DNA from: CAZDWZ01 sp964509425
GTDB taxonomy: Bacteria; Bdellovibrionota_C; UBA2361; SZUA-149; CAZDWZ01
Direction of reading: 5' to 3'
NCBI GenBank assembly: GCA_964509425.1
Contig: CAZDWZ010000004.1
Location: 186,001-250,000 of the forward strand
DNA: 64,000 bases
Below are positions 1-8,829 of the stretch, piece by piece. A model generated the notes under the pieces. The model saw only the letters and a program-made list of their open reading frames with translations, did not search any database and had not been told where the DNA came from. The translations under genes and the position numbers were made by a program. The number at the start of each line of letters is the position of its first letter. The stretch's first letter is position 1.

Positions 1-694
1 ATGGTTCCGGGATCAACGTTTAAGTATGGGTCGCATTTACATATTGTGACTCGAAGTCCGCGACTCTCGAGCAGCGCTCCGAGCGAAGCGCACGTGAGAC
101 CTTTCCCCAAGGACGAAACAACTCCTCCCGTCACGAAGATAAACTTCGTCGGCCGCGTGGAACCTCGATTGTTTCCCACCGCTTTTCCGCTACTCTTCGC
201 TGTTGATTTTGTCTCTCCGGTCTTCATGATCCCCCCTCGTCGCAAGTCTCAATCTAAAAAGCGGCACTCTAAAAAACGTAACGCCAAAGCAAGCGAACTC
301 CGCATCAGCAAAAAGCTCTCGCGATCCCGCTCAGTGCACCCGAGGTTCGGGCCTGGCATACAAAGCAAGAGCACGATGCAGTCAACGCAAAGCACCACGA
401 TCAATCAGCCGCCGGAAAGTGCAATGTGCGCAGCTCAAATTAAATCTGCGGAGCTCAAACGAAAGTCTGTATTGGGCAGGACCTTGAAAGAAGGTTTTCA
501 AAGGAGTGCCCTGCTATGATTTGCAAAAAATTTGGGATTTAGCAAAGGGGTACTTCGAGAGCGGAGCTACCCCTGCGGAATCACTCACTAAATTTCCCGC
601 TGAGGTTTACTAAAAACCCGTGCCTGTGACGAGCGTAACTCATGCGGAGGTATGACGGGGCGTAGCTGGGTCGCCAGTCTGCCGTTCCTGTGAA
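1..694. other. Left-edge region without a confident gene
   Basis: A plus-strand frame is open from base 1 to 519, but its product is low in complexity: an arbitrary first half, then a Lys/Arg/Ser-rich stretch. It resembles no family I recognise and has no convincing ribosome binding site at any internal ATG. An inverted repeat, AGGGGTA at 546-552 with TACCCCT at 568-574, lies about 120 bases beyond the stop of the minus-strand pcnB-like gene and could mark its transcript end, though no T-run follows. I see no other structure here. Confidence 0.4.
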
Positions 695-2386
695 CTACCG
701 CTGATGGAAGTTTCCGCGCGGAGAGCGGCGCCGTCTTCTTCGTCGCGGCCGAGAATCGGAGTGCCGGTCGAACGAAGCTTTTCTAAAGTAGGACGAGAAT
801 CTGCGCTCTTCGCCCGTGATCCTCGCCAAGGCGGGAAGAAACTCAGGGAACCTTCGTCTTGGTTGATGTGAATCAGGTCCGCCGCTTTCGATGGTTCTTA
901 CGAGCAAAGACCTTGCGATGAGAAGGCCCTCGGCGATCTCTCGGTCTCGTCTCGGAACACCGATAGGCGCCAAAACCTCTTGGACAATCTTTCGAGCGAG
1001 ACTTTGAATCTGATGCCGTTCATCGGCGGACGTGCCCGACGGCGGCTCGAACTCCTGCTCCGAGAAACCTGACTCAGTGTCGTCGTCTTCGTCCGATTCA
1101 CCTTCGTCCTCGTACCCGGCATCACGCTCTTCGGCTGCGCTTGGTTCGAATTCGCCGGACACACGCGGCTCGAGTTCGGATGGGTCGCCAGCGGCCGATT
1201 CTCCCTCACTCTCGATCCGCCCCGCTTCGTCATCCGGGCTCTGACCGCCGCCTATTGCTGAGGCTTCGGCGAGGCGCTCGAGATAGGAGTCGGAGAGTCC
1301 GGTCACGAGCAATGCCGCAAAGATAATGCCAGCGTTGATCTGCTCGCCACGCCGCGTGAGCGTGTCTATCCGGAGCAGAGTGTTGAAGACGTCGGCTTCC
1401 ATACCGTCTTCTGAAATCTTTTCGGCTACGGCCGGAAAGAGATGCTTGAGGAGACCGAGCTTATAGAGGAGTTGGACGGAGGCGAGGCTGCAACCCCCTT
1501 GAAACTCGCGAAGTAGCTCTTCGTACACTCTCGCGGAAGAAGCTTCAGCGAGAAGTGGGACGGATGCGCAAATTGCGGCTTCTGTAACCGGTTCTATCTC
1601 AAATCCGGTGCGTGCCGAGTGCCGAACGGCACGAATCATGCGAACCGGGTCTTCGGCGAATCTCACCGCGGGCTCGCCTATCATGCGAATTGTTTTCTGC
1701 TCGAGATCCTGAAGTCCGCCGACATAATCGATCAGCGAACGGGTTTTGAGATCGTAAAAGAGACCGTTGATGGTCAGATCCCTCCGGAAAGCATCGCTCA
1801 ACGGATCGCCGTAGACGTTATCAGACCGTCTTCCGGACGTTTCTTCGAACTCCTCTGAATCATCGACCTCCGAATCGCGCCGGAAAGTTGAGACCTCGAA
1901 GATTTTATTCCCAGAGAAAAAAACATGGATCAGTCGGAAGCGTCGACCGATGATTCTGCTGTTTCTGAAGAGCCGACGAACCTCTTCCGGTCTCGCGTCA
2001 GTTCCGATGTCGAAATCTTTCGGCGCCTTTCCAAGAAGGAGGTCACGAACCCCTCCGCCAACCAGAAATGCCCTGTAGCCATGCCTGATGAGCCGCCCCA
2101 TTACTTTCACAGCATCCGGGTCGATGTTCTTCCGAGACAGGGTGTGAGCCTTCCGCGGAACAACCCGCGGAGAGCCGGGCAGGTCGCCTATGGGTTCGCT
2201 CTCGTGGTCGGACGGATCAGCGGCTTCGTCTTGTGTTCGATGCGCACCCAAATCCTCGCCCACGGGCGAGAGTTCCTCCGGCTGCGATAACGCGCCGGGA
2301 GCCGCTATGGGTGAGGACGAGTCGGGATCTTCGTGCATTGGTTCAGAAACCGGGGGAAGTGAGGGCTTTTTAAAGCCGGGGTACAT
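695..2386 (-). CDS. pcnB: Poly(A) polymerase / tRNA nucleotidyltransferase family protein (PcnB-like)
   Basis: Class II nucleotidyltransferase of the PcnB/CCA family, which adds A residues to RNA 3' ends or CCA to tRNA. Signatures are VGGGVRD at residues 109-115 and the metal-binding DFD at 124-126 in KDFDIGT, followed by the family pattern RRDLTINGLFYD near 201-212 and the RNA-binding EDPVRMIRAVRH near 245-256. Three additions are unusual: an 80-residue acidic/proline-rich N-terminal extension, a strongly acidic Glu/Asp/Ser-rich insertion at about 380-456 in the C-terminal helical half, and a seven-arginine run at 548-554 near the C-terminus. The arginine tail is common in PcnB-type polymerases, which favours poly(A) polymerase over CCA-adding enzyme. 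It is the last gene of a minus-strand run starting with minor pilins, 163 bp behind the response regulator. Confidence 0.85.
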   Translation of the reverse strand: MYPGFKKPSLPPVSEPMHEDPDSSSPIAAPGALSQPEELSPVGEDLGAHRTQDEAADPSDHESEPIGDLPGSPRVVPRKAHTLSRKNIDPDAVKVMGRLIRHGYRAFLVGGGVRDLLLGKAPKDFDIGTDARPEEVRRLFRNSRIIGRRFRLIHVFFSGNKIFEVSTFRRDSEVDDSEEFEETSGRRSDNVYGDPLSDAFRRDLTINGLFYDLKTRSLIDYVGGLQDLEQKTIRMIGEPAVRFAEDPVRMIRAVRHSARTGFEIEPVTEAAICASVPLLAEASSARVYEELLREFQGGCSLASVQLLYKLGLLKHLFPAVAEKISEDGMEADVFNTLLRIDTLTRRGEQINAGIIFAALLVTGLSDSYLERLAEASAIGGGQSPDDEAGRIESEGESAAGDPSELEPRVSGEFEPSAAEERDAGYEDEGESDEDDDTESGFSEQEFEPPSGTSADERHQIQSLARKIVQEVLAPIGVPRRDREIAEGLLIARSLLVRTIESGGPDSHQPRRRFPEFLPALARITGEERRFSSYFRKASFDRHSDSRPRRRRRRRSPRGNFHQR

Positions 2387-2549
2387 ACGTTCGTGCCGCT
2401 ATACTTCTACCTGCTCAACTTGTCTACAATTCCCCGCTCATCGGGTCCAGGCAGCTCAGGTTGGCTCCTAGAGTTCCAAGGAAATTCTCATATCCTCAGA
2501 TCCTGTCAATCCATTCCTCAAGGCAGTCACAGGAGTGAGACAGGTTCGG

Positions 2550-3158
2550 TCACGCTTTCCCCCCGATCAGCCCCATCGCGATAGCAAGTTTCGCGAGCCC
2601 TGCCGTGCTGTCGACGTTTAGCTTATGCATGAGCCGGTAGCGGTGATTTTCTACCGTCCGGATAGACCTACCGATCAGGTGGGCGATTTCTTTGTTCGTC
2701 TTTCCTTCCGCGACCATCGCCAGGACCTTTCGTTCGGTCTCGGTCAGAGATTGGACGTCGAGCTGCGCACCTTCGGAGTTCTTCAGAGCCTCCTTCACTC
2801 GCCCCAAGAAGCTCTGCTCCTCGATGGGCTTCTCGATGAAGTCAAATGCTCCGTCTTTCAACGAACGAACCGCGAGTGGTACATCTCCGAATCCGGTGAT
2901 CACGATAATCGGCAAAAAGGGACGAATCGACCGCACCTCTTGTAAGAGCTGAAGGCCGTCCATCTCAGGCATCGTCACATCGGTGATGAGCAAGCTGCAC
3001 GGCGCCGATGCCAGCGCTTCAAGACAGCGAATGGGAGAATTGAATGACATCACCGGAATCCCCAGCGTCGCCACGCTCTCAGCGAGGACGGCAAGTAAAC
3101 GCGGCTCATCGTCGACCAGAAAGATTGGCGCTTGCTTACTCTCATTCGGGTTTTGCAT
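2550..3158 (-). CDS. FixJ-family response regulator (receiver + LuxR-type HTH)
   Basis: A 202-residue two-component response regulator. The receiver domain has acidic residues DD at 16-17, the phospho-acceptor Asp at about 60 in ITDVTMPEMDG, the Thr of VITGFGD and the Lys of FIEKP. A LuxR/FixJ helix-turn-helix occupies about 137-195 (LTETERKVLAMVAEGKTNKE onward, with RSIRTVENHRYRLMHKL as recognition region). I chose the ATG at 3158 because GAGG lies 8 bases upstream; an ATG five codons earlier (3173) has no such site. With either start the gene overlaps the 3' end of the histidine kinase gene, so the two are translationally coupled partners. Targets are unknown; the pair lies directly behind the minor pilin genes, so pilus or surface regulation is possible. 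Confidence 0.9.
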   Translation of the reverse strand: MQNPNESKQAPIFLVDDEPRLLAVLAESVATLGIPVMSFNSPIRCLEALASAPCSLLITDVTMPEMDGLQLLQEVRSIRPFLPIIVITGFGDVPLAVRSLKDGAFDFIEKPIEEQSFLGRVKEALKNSEGAQLDVQSLTETERKVLAMVAEGKTNKEIAHLIGRSIRTVENHRYRLMHKLNVDSTAGLAKLAIAMGLIGGKA

Positions 3159-5085
3159 CAGCGGATACCTCATCGCTTGAAAATCTCAATTCTTCTTTAG
3201 ATGCCGGATCGAGGGGAAAGGACAAAAACACCGTAGTCCCCTTAAATTCCTCACTTTCCAGCCACACGTTCCCATCATGGGCGAGAAGAATCTGTTTTAA
3301 ACGGGCAAGCCCCAACCCACTCCCTTTGGTCGGAGGTTTGGTCGTAAAAAAGGGTTCAAACACCCGCTGCGCAAGGGTCGAGGGGATCCCGACTCCCGTG
3401 TCTGAAACGGACAGGAGGAGTCGATCGTCATCGTGACGTGCTCGAACGGTGACGCACGAAGGTTTTCCCTCTGGACGCGCGTGAAGAGCGTTTTCGAACA
3501 ATATATAAAATGCCTCCTCGAGTTGATCCTCGTTTCCGGTGATGAGCGGGAGGTCTTCAAGGCTCTCAAGATCAAGTTCGATTCGCTCGTCTTGGTAGGG
3601 CCTCACGAAAAGCTCGGCCGTTCTCCGCACGAGGGGCGCAAGATCGATTTCGATCCGCTTCGTCGAATCCAAAGGCCGGGAATACTCGAGCACCTCACGA
3701 ATCTGTTTGCTGACAATGTCGATTTCTTCAAGCGCGGTTCTCAGCTTTGAATCCATGACCTCCGGTTTGTCGACGGAGCGTTGCATTTGCTGCAGAAGGA
3801 GTCTGAGAACCGTGAGAGGTTGATTGAGTTTGTGCGAGAGGATTGCGGCCACACCTCCCAGCGACGCGAGCTGGCCGGCGTGGAGCATCTTCTCGCGAAA
3901 CTCGCGAAGGTCCGCCTCGCTTCGAAGCGCTTGCGAAATATCCTGCACGACAATGAGGGTCGCGGATCCTCCCGCCGAGAGCTTTTTTATTTCCTGAAAC
4001 ATTGCCCTGAATATTCGCTTATCGGACTCGCGCTCGAGCGGAACTTCCTTCGGCTCTGATGCCGCCTCGCCCGAGAGCCGGTGTGCCAGGAGCTCACGAT
4101 TGAGCGCGGGCCAAAGCTCTTCAAGCGTCGGAACACCGAGGCGATTGGGAGTCGCCGCGAAAATTCGGAGCCAGGCTGGATTTGTTTGTCCCACATGCCC
4201 AGCCGCGTCGACGACACAGAGCCCTTCGGTCATGGATGCCAGTATCAAATCGAGGTCCGTTTTTGAGACGGTGGTGGTCTGAAGCGCGACCGCCATGGAG
4301 TTAAATGCCATCCCGAGCTGTGCAAGCTCATCCTTCCCAGAAGTCTTGACGCTGATTGCAAAACTCCCAAGCCCCACTTGGCGAACGGCTTCCGAGAGCT
4401 CTTGGAGCGGACTGACAAATCTGTGCGTGAGAAACACGCTGACCAAGATCGCAAAGAGCAATGCCACGATAAGAGCGGTCCTCTGAGCGATTACCGCACG
4501 TCGCAGCGCTCGATCCGTTGATGAGTGCCGTTCATGAAGTTCCTCGAGGGTGAGCACACGAATTTCTTGTAGTCCGCCGATCGCGGCATCTTCGAGCGCC
4601 TCGATTCGAGCCGATTCTGAAGGCAGACTCGCATCAGGGCTTCGGGTGAGAATCTCCTTGGCGAGCTGCGAAAAGACCTCCACCTTGGTCCGCGTTTGGG
4701 TCCACGCCTCTCGATACCTCTCCACCAGCAGAAGATCGAGCGAGCTGATGGAGCCCTCCATCATCCCTTCTGCTTCGATGAGCACCATCTGATGTTCGGC
4801 GAATATTCCAATCCCCGAATGCGAATTTACCCGATTCGTTTCTGTGGCAAGCGCTTCGGACGAAAGCTCCATAATTGAGCGGGAAAGCGCCTCGACGTCG
4901 GTGAGAACGGGAATGAGCTCGTCGGTGAGCCGTCGGAGGTTCCCTTCGAGGACGGTGGTTTGACTTCCCGCAACGATGGCAAAAACGGCAACGAGAATTG
5001 CCATGCCGAGAAATGACGCAAAGAGCTTCCCGCCTATACCGGTATTCAATATCGAAAAACGAGACGTCTCAGCGGCCTCACCCAT
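3142..5085 (-). CDS. Membrane sensor histidine kinase (HAMP-PAS-HisKA-HATPase)
   Basis: A 647-residue sensor kinase. A first membrane segment lies at about 20-42 and a second at about 195-215, framing a periplasmic helical sensor region of some 150 residues. HAMP (about 217-270) and a PAS-like domain (about 275-380) follow, then HisKA with the H-box SHKLNQPL and a HATPase domain with N-box ENALHA, G1 SDTGVGIP, and F/G2 VFEPFFTTKPPTKGSGLGLA. The phospho-acceptor His is present, but the acidic residue that normally follows it (SHELNQPL-type) is Lys, coded AAA. It should phosphorylate the FixJ-like regulator whose gene overlaps its 3' end. It starts 60 bp after the pilX-like gene in the same direction, so it may be cotranscribed with the minor pilins. 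Confidence 0.9.
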   Translation of the reverse strand: MGEAAETSRFSILNTGIGGKLFASFLGMAILVAVFAIVAGSQTTVLEGNLRRLTDELIPVLTDVEALSRSIMELSSEALATETNRVNSHSGIGIFAEHQMVLIEAEGMMEGSISSLDLLLVERYREAWTQTRTKVEVFSQLAKEILTRSPDASLPSESARIEALEDAAIGGLQEIRVLTLEELHERHSSTDRALRRAVIAQRTALIVALLFAILVSVFLTHRFVSPLQELSEAVRQVGLGSFAISVKTSGKDELAQLGMAFNSMAVALQTTTVSKTDLDLILASMTEGLCVVDAAGHVGQTNPAWLRIFAATPNRLGVPTLEELWPALNRELLAHRLSGEAASEPKEVPLERESDKRIFRAMFQEIKKLSAGGSATLIVVQDISQALRSEADLREFREKMLHAGQLASLGGVAAILSHKLNQPLTVLRLLLQQMQRSVDKPEVMDSKLRTALEEIDIVSKQIREVLEYSRPLDSTKRIEIDLAPLVRRTAELFVRPYQDERIELDLESLEDLPLITGNEDQLEEAFYILFENALHARPEGKPSCVTVRARHDDDRLLLSVSDTGVGIPSTLAQRVFEPFFTTKPPTKGSGLGLARLKQILLAHDGNVWLESEEFKGTTVFLSFPLDPASKEELRFSSDEVSADAKPE

Positions 5086-5145
5086 GGTCCGACAGTCCTT
5101 CGTTTCGTATCGGCCAAACCACAGCCGGAGGGAAATCTCGCGTCT

Positions 5146-6624
5146 TCAGCGGTATCGCTGGCTCGCCTTATACAGGGAGAACTTCATATCGGAGAGTGCA
5201 CCGCCTGTTCCGAGAGCTTCGTCATAATTGAAAATAGCATTTCCGATAGCACTGATTCCGTTGCAGCGAATCGCTCCGAAGAACGAGAAATTCCCACTGA
5301 GATTTACGGTCGAGCCGGCACCGCAGTTTACGACGGCGTGAATGCTGGCCGTTCCGTTTAGCGTCAGGTTGATGTTTCCGGTGATGTTCAACTCCAGCTG
5401 ATGCGGCGCGAGGTTTGTTGCGACGAGCTGGTTCCCATTAATCTTGCTTCCGTCTATCGTCTCGACGTTCAGAATGTACTTCTGACCTGGACCGACCGTG
5501 GGAAAGGTAATTCGTCCGTTGTTGTGGAGACTCAGGTTTCGGAAGTAGTACGGTGTATTCGCGGCAGCAATAATCAGGTTTCTGTTCGAGCCGATATTGA
5601 CGTCTCTCCAGCATCGAGATGCCATCGTCGGTCCGGCATTGATCGTCGTTGTCGCAGCCGCATTGATATCTCCCTGATTTGACGCATTGCAGTTCGTCGC
5701 CCAAGGGACCTGAGTCGGAAGCGTATACGGATGGCAAGAGAGGTCCATGCACTGAGTTCCGGAGACCGCACCGCTGTGCGTAAAGTGAATTCCGGCGCTC
5801 TTTTGTGTGTAAGCGTGCCCCCAAATCTTCGCTGAGAAAGTGAGATCATCCGAGCCCATGATAATGCAGTTTGCTCGAGAGGCACCTCGTGTCCAGGTTG
5901 ATGTTCCGGCATTCCACGCCCATTGGTACGAGCGGCATTCGTTGTTCGGTGTGTTCGCAACGAAATCACCGTTTGACGCAAAATACCCGAAGCCAACCGT
6001 CGAGGTCACTAAATCCGTCCGGATGAAATTTATCCCGTGAACGCCTCTCTGTGGGTCGCTCCCGGTGATGGCGTCTATCCGAAATACGGGCTCGTAATGA
6101 CCGTCGGTTGAGCGTGCCCAGACCGCAATGATGCGGATGGACACTTGTCCGAAGTTCGCGGCCGAAAAGGCGCTGACTGCATTAAACGCCGCGTTCGTGT
6201 CGATGTTGTTCGTCGTTGGAAAGGCTGAAGTCCCGAAGAATGCGTTGTTTGTGAGCTGAACGGCGTTCGTCGAGCTCTTCATTTTTATTAGCGTCGGGAC
6301 CTGAAATTGCGAGCCCTGGTTAGTGCCGACCGTCGGTGCCCCAACATCAAAATTCGTATCGAAGTTCGCCGAACTGAAAGCGCCGACGATATTCTTCGAG
6401 TTCGCCTGCATCCAAGAGGCGACTTTATTGATGGTCCGCTCCACCTCGTAATAGTTCTTAATATTGGAGTTGGTGATGGCAGTCGTTGAAGACGATGTTC
6501 CCGAAAATTCGAGAAGACTTGCGGTCAACATCAAGCAAAAGGCGCATACGACCACGATCGCTACGAGCGTGTATCCCGCCTCCTCTTTCCGATGTGTGAC
6601 CTTCTGCTCGTTCATTTCCGTCAA
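5146..6624 (-). CDS. PilX-like pilus-associated protein, unusually long
   Basis: 492 residues with a prepilin-like N-terminus: a charged leader ending EEAG, then YTLVAIVVV and a hydrophobic helix to about residue 42. The Gly at the cleavage point is present, but position +5 is Ala rather than the usual Glu. The rest is a large, Asn/Thr/Gly-rich, probably beta-rich extracellular region with several Cys pairs (for example CMDLSC and CNAS...C around 285-330) and no recognised catalytic domain. It is third in a pilV-pilW-pilX-like order, six bases behind the pilW-like gene, which supports a minor pilin or pilus-tip role. At 492 residues it is far longer than typical PilX (about 170-200), so the C-terminal domain may be an adhesin-like module; that is inference. 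Confidence 0.65.
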   Translation of the reverse strand: MTEMNEQKVTHRKEEAGYTLVAIVVVCAFCLMLTASLLEFSGTSSSTTAITNSNIKNYYEVERTINKVASWMQANSKNIVGAFSSANFDTNFDVGAPTVGTNQGSQFQVPTLIKMKSSTNAVQLTNNAFFGTSAFPTTNNIDTNAAFNAVSAFSAANFGQVSIRIIAVWARSTDGHYEPVFRIDAITGSDPQRGVHGINFIRTDLVTSTVGFGYFASNGDFVANTPNNECRSYQWAWNAGTSTWTRGASRANCIIMGSDDLTFSAKIWGHAYTQKSAGIHFTHSGAVSGTQCMDLSCHPYTLPTQVPWATNCNASNQGDINAAATTTINAGPTMASRCWRDVNIGSNRNLIIAAANTPYYFRNLSLHNNGRITFPTVGPGQKYILNVETIDGSKINGNQLVATNLAPHQLELNITGNINLTLNGTASIHAVVNCGAGSTVNLSGNFSFFGAIRCNGISAIGNAIFNYDEALGTGGALSDMKFSLYKASQRYR

Positions 6625-6630
6625 TGCCCG

Positions 6631-7524
6631 TCAATAAAAGTAGTTGAAGTTACGAACCGCTACGCTTTGTGTTGCCGTTGCGGTGTAGAGAGCACCAGTA
6701 CTGAGGAGCGTCTTCGTGCTGCGCACTTGAACGGTGATTCTCAGCGAGCGAACATTCTGAATGTCATTTGCCGGATACGGATCGGTGGGTGTCGCGGTGA
6801 GCGGCAGAGTGATTGCTGTTCCGGCTTGATTCAAATACGTGATGGACATGGTGCTGTTCGGCGCGAGAAGCACCTCGCCGTCACCAGCATCTCGCGTGAT
6901 ACCACTCCAGTCGGTCGGAGAGTTGTAGGTCACGTTCGGTACGATCTCGAGAATGCTGCCCATGGGAAAGTTCGCCGCGTCGGGATAGATCGCTCCACCC
7001 GCTATCGTCACAGTGTTCCCGGCGACCGAGGAGACGACGCCGGCCAGACCATCGTCCAAGTCGACGACACTATTAGTTATATAGATCCGGTCGTTTGCTT
7101 TGATTCCGGCCGCGGTGACGAGCTGAATCGACGTGCCCATCGACGGATTGAAGGCAGAACTGAGGATGTAGGTGTCCCCGGTTTCGTTGATACGGAAGCG
7201 GATTTGCGTGGCCGTTGAACTTGCTACTACGATCGGCTCGGTAACCGTGGGATCGGAAAGATTTTCGGCGCCGATAAGGAAATTTGCTTGGTGAAACGGT
7301 ACCCCGTTTCCAATCATGCGAAGCTCAGGGGTCATCATGTCGATGATGCTCTGTGCCTGCAGTTGCGTGAGGAGCCTAATCTTTTGGTCCGATGCGTATC
7401 GCGCGAGCTGGGTAATCGTCAGCATCATCGAAGAAAGGGTCACGGATGATATGAAGATGGCGACAAGCAGCTCGAGAAGCGTCGCCCCTCGAACCGAGTT
7501 TCCATTTCGCATTCCGTTATTCAT
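6631..7524 (-). CDS. PilW-like minor pilin
   Basis: About 297 residues. The N-terminus is a class III-type prepilin signal: a short leader ending SVRG followed by ATLLELLVAIFISSVTLSSM, with Glu at mature position +5, then a hydrophobic helix and the region ITQLARYASDQKIRLLTQ typical of PilW. The body is beta-rich and includes a segment resembling minor pilins with VVSSVAGNTVTIAGG repeats. The ATG at 7524 has GAGAAAG upstream and is preferred; other in-frame starts are 7512, 7539 and 7584. With the 7584 start it would overlap the pilV-like gene by 19 bases. It sits between pilV-like and pilX-like genes and probably helps prime pilus assembly from the periplasmic side. Confidence 0.8.
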   Translation of the reverse strand: MNNGMRNGNSVRGATLLELLVAIFISSVTLSSMMLTITQLARYASDQKIRLLTQLQAQSIIDMMTPELRMIGNGVPFHQANFLIGAENLSDPTVTEPIVVASSTATQIRFRINETGDTYILSSAFNPSMGTSIQLVTAAGIKANDRIYITNSVVDLDDGLAGVVSSVAGNTVTIAGGAIYPDAANFPMGSILEIVPNVTYNSPTDWSGITRDAGDGEVLLAPNSTMSITYLNQAGTAITLPLTATPTDPYPANDIQNVRSLRITVQVRSTKTLLSTGALYTATATQSVAVRNFNYFY

Positions 7525-7565
7525 CGCTTTCTCGCGCATACGTTTTACTCGACAAGTTCCCGTGG

Positions 7566-8039
7566 TTACGACGTGAGTTCCCAAGCCGCAAATTGCGTCG
7601 TGATTGTCGCCGCCTTCGAAAGTAAGTTTGAGGTGCTCGATACTGTCACCGTCACCGTCTTCGAGCCGTCGGCGTTTGAGACGACCGACGTCGATCGTTG
7701 AAATTGCACGCTCGTGCCGAGGGCGGTCACAGGTGTAAGAGTTTCATTTTGCGCGTTGCTCAAAGTTCCGGTGGGGATTCCGGCGAGCTCTTCTATTCTG
7801 CTCACCGCAATGTTTCGAGCGAAGTTTCCGATCTCCGCCTGCTTCTGAAAGCGAAGCCCGGTGTAGGCGGACGTGGTGATAGCAAGCCCGACAACCGCGA
7901 GAACGAGCATTGCGACCATCAGCTCAAGCATAAGGAATCCGCCTTCGCCGGTTTCCGGCAGGCGATTCGGCTCGGGCGATACCGGCCCATCGATGTATTT
8001 CGTGCTAAGGCCCATGAGGGCAATCTCCCCGTCTGTCAT
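7566..8039 (-). CDS. PilV-like minor pilin
   Basis: 157 residues with a long leader (about 33 residues) ending GEGG, then FLMLELMVAMLVLAVVGLAI with Glu at mature +5, the classic type IV prepilin pattern. The helix continues into AYTGLRFQKQAEIGNFARNI and RIEELAGIP, which matches PilV-type minor pilins. It is the first gene of the minus-strand minor pilin cluster and is divergent from the FimT-like gene, with 250 bp of structured DNA between them. An internal Met at residue 9 would give a shorter leader and may be the true start. The prepilin peptidase that would process it is not in this window. Confidence 0.8.
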   Translation of the reverse strand: MTDGEIALMGLSTKYIDGPVSPEPNRLPETGEGGFLMLELMVAMLVLAVVGLAITTSAYTGLRFQKQAEIGNFARNIAVSRIEELAGIPTGTLSNAQNETLTPVTALGTSVQFQRSTSVVSNADGSKTVTVTVSSTSNLLSKAATITTQFAAWELTS

Positions 8040-8141
8040 CTCCAGAAAAGATATTCGGCAGTCCTACGAGGAAGTCTGAGTGAGTATTGTTACTCTGTGG
8101 CGAGAAACTGCTCAGATAGCTACTGTTTTACTCAGCATTAA

Positions 8142-8252
8142 ACCGTCCGATACGGGCCTCAGGAGACGGTATTTGATGCAGATTAAACTCCGGATAAGGG
8201 CGAGAACGCCCTTTCCAGGGTTTAGCCGTCCGCTTTCGGTGTCGATACCCTG
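8142..8252 (+). promoter_or_regulatory. Series of stem-loops ahead of the FimT-like gene
   Basis: Three consecutive inverted repeats occupy the gap between divergent minor pilin genes: ACCGTC 8142-8147 with GACGGT 8165-8170; AAGGGCG 8196-8202 with CGCCCTT 8207-8213 around an AGAA tetraloop; and CAGGGT 8216-8221 with ACCCTG 8247-8252. All lie 40-150 bases upstream of the FimT-like start. They could form a structured 5' leader, a riboswitch-like element or operators. I do not recognise a known riboswitch consensus. Confidence 0.4.
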
Positions 8253-8292
8253 AACTGAATGTTTCTCAGGTTTCTGCGGGATCCGGTGGTTT

Positions 8293-8808
8293 ATGCCTCT
8301 GTGGAAGATGAAGTATTTTGAGCGATCCGAGGTGGGAAGCCAAGGCTTCACCATGCTTGAGCTGCTCGTCGTGGTCTTCATCCTCGCAATTCTGGCGAAC
8401 ACGGCAATCTCGGCGACGATCGCAACCTTGAAGTCGATCGACAAGAACACCGCCCGAGTTCAGATTGTGCAGGACATCCGACGCGCTCAGGCAACTGCCG
8501 TCACGGAGGGGTGCCGAGGAATTTTTGCGATTACGATCGGAGGTTCTTCTTACACGTACGGGTGCGACTATCTTCCCTATGACACCAACCCGATTCCCGC
8601 CGCGGACACTGTTATCTTCACGAGCGATCTCCCCGGGAACATCACTGTAGCAGCGAGCGGACTCATTATCTTCAATTCGCGCGGACAAGTCGTCGACGCC
8701 GATTATTCACTCGTCACAAGAACAGTGACCCTCACTTCCCACGCAGGCGGAACGAATGACTTTGCGACCGGAACGCTTCGAGCAACCGGATTCTTCAGCT
8801 ACGATTAA
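8293..8808 (+). CDS. FimT/GspH-like minor pilin
   Basis: 171 residues. The leader ends GSQG and is followed by FTMLELLVVVFILAILANTA, a canonical prepilin cleavage site with Glu at +5. The region after the helix (KNTARVQIVQDIRRAQATAVTEG) is the typical GspH/FimT pattern of an aligned arginine/alanine helix before a beta-rich globular domain. A single Cys pair in the body (C-R-G and C-D-Y near 75 and 90) may form a disulphide. It is divergent from the pilV/W/X-like set, with a structured leader upstream. Its likely role is as a minor pilin in the initiation complex. A second ATG at codon 6 is possible but has poor spacing to a ribosome site. Confidence 0.8.
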   Translation: MPLWKMKYFERSEVGSQGFTMLELLVVVFILAILANTAISATIATLKSIDKNTARVQIVQDIRRAQATAVTEGCRGIFAITIGGSSYTYGCDYLPYDTNPIPAADTVIFTSDLPGNITVAASGLIIFNSRGQVVDADYSLVTRTVTLTSHAGGTNDFATGTLRATGFFSYD

Positions 8809-8829
8809 TTGATTTTTCTGAGAGATGGA

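Noticed and set aside
1..519. Plus-strand open frame of 172 codons at the left edge
   Set aside because: Low-complexity product, no ribosome site, no family resemblance; noted only as a region.
8142..8252. Cyclic-di-GMP riboswitch
   Set aside because: The hairpins are clear but the GEMM consensus core sequences are not found, so no riboswitch class is claimed.
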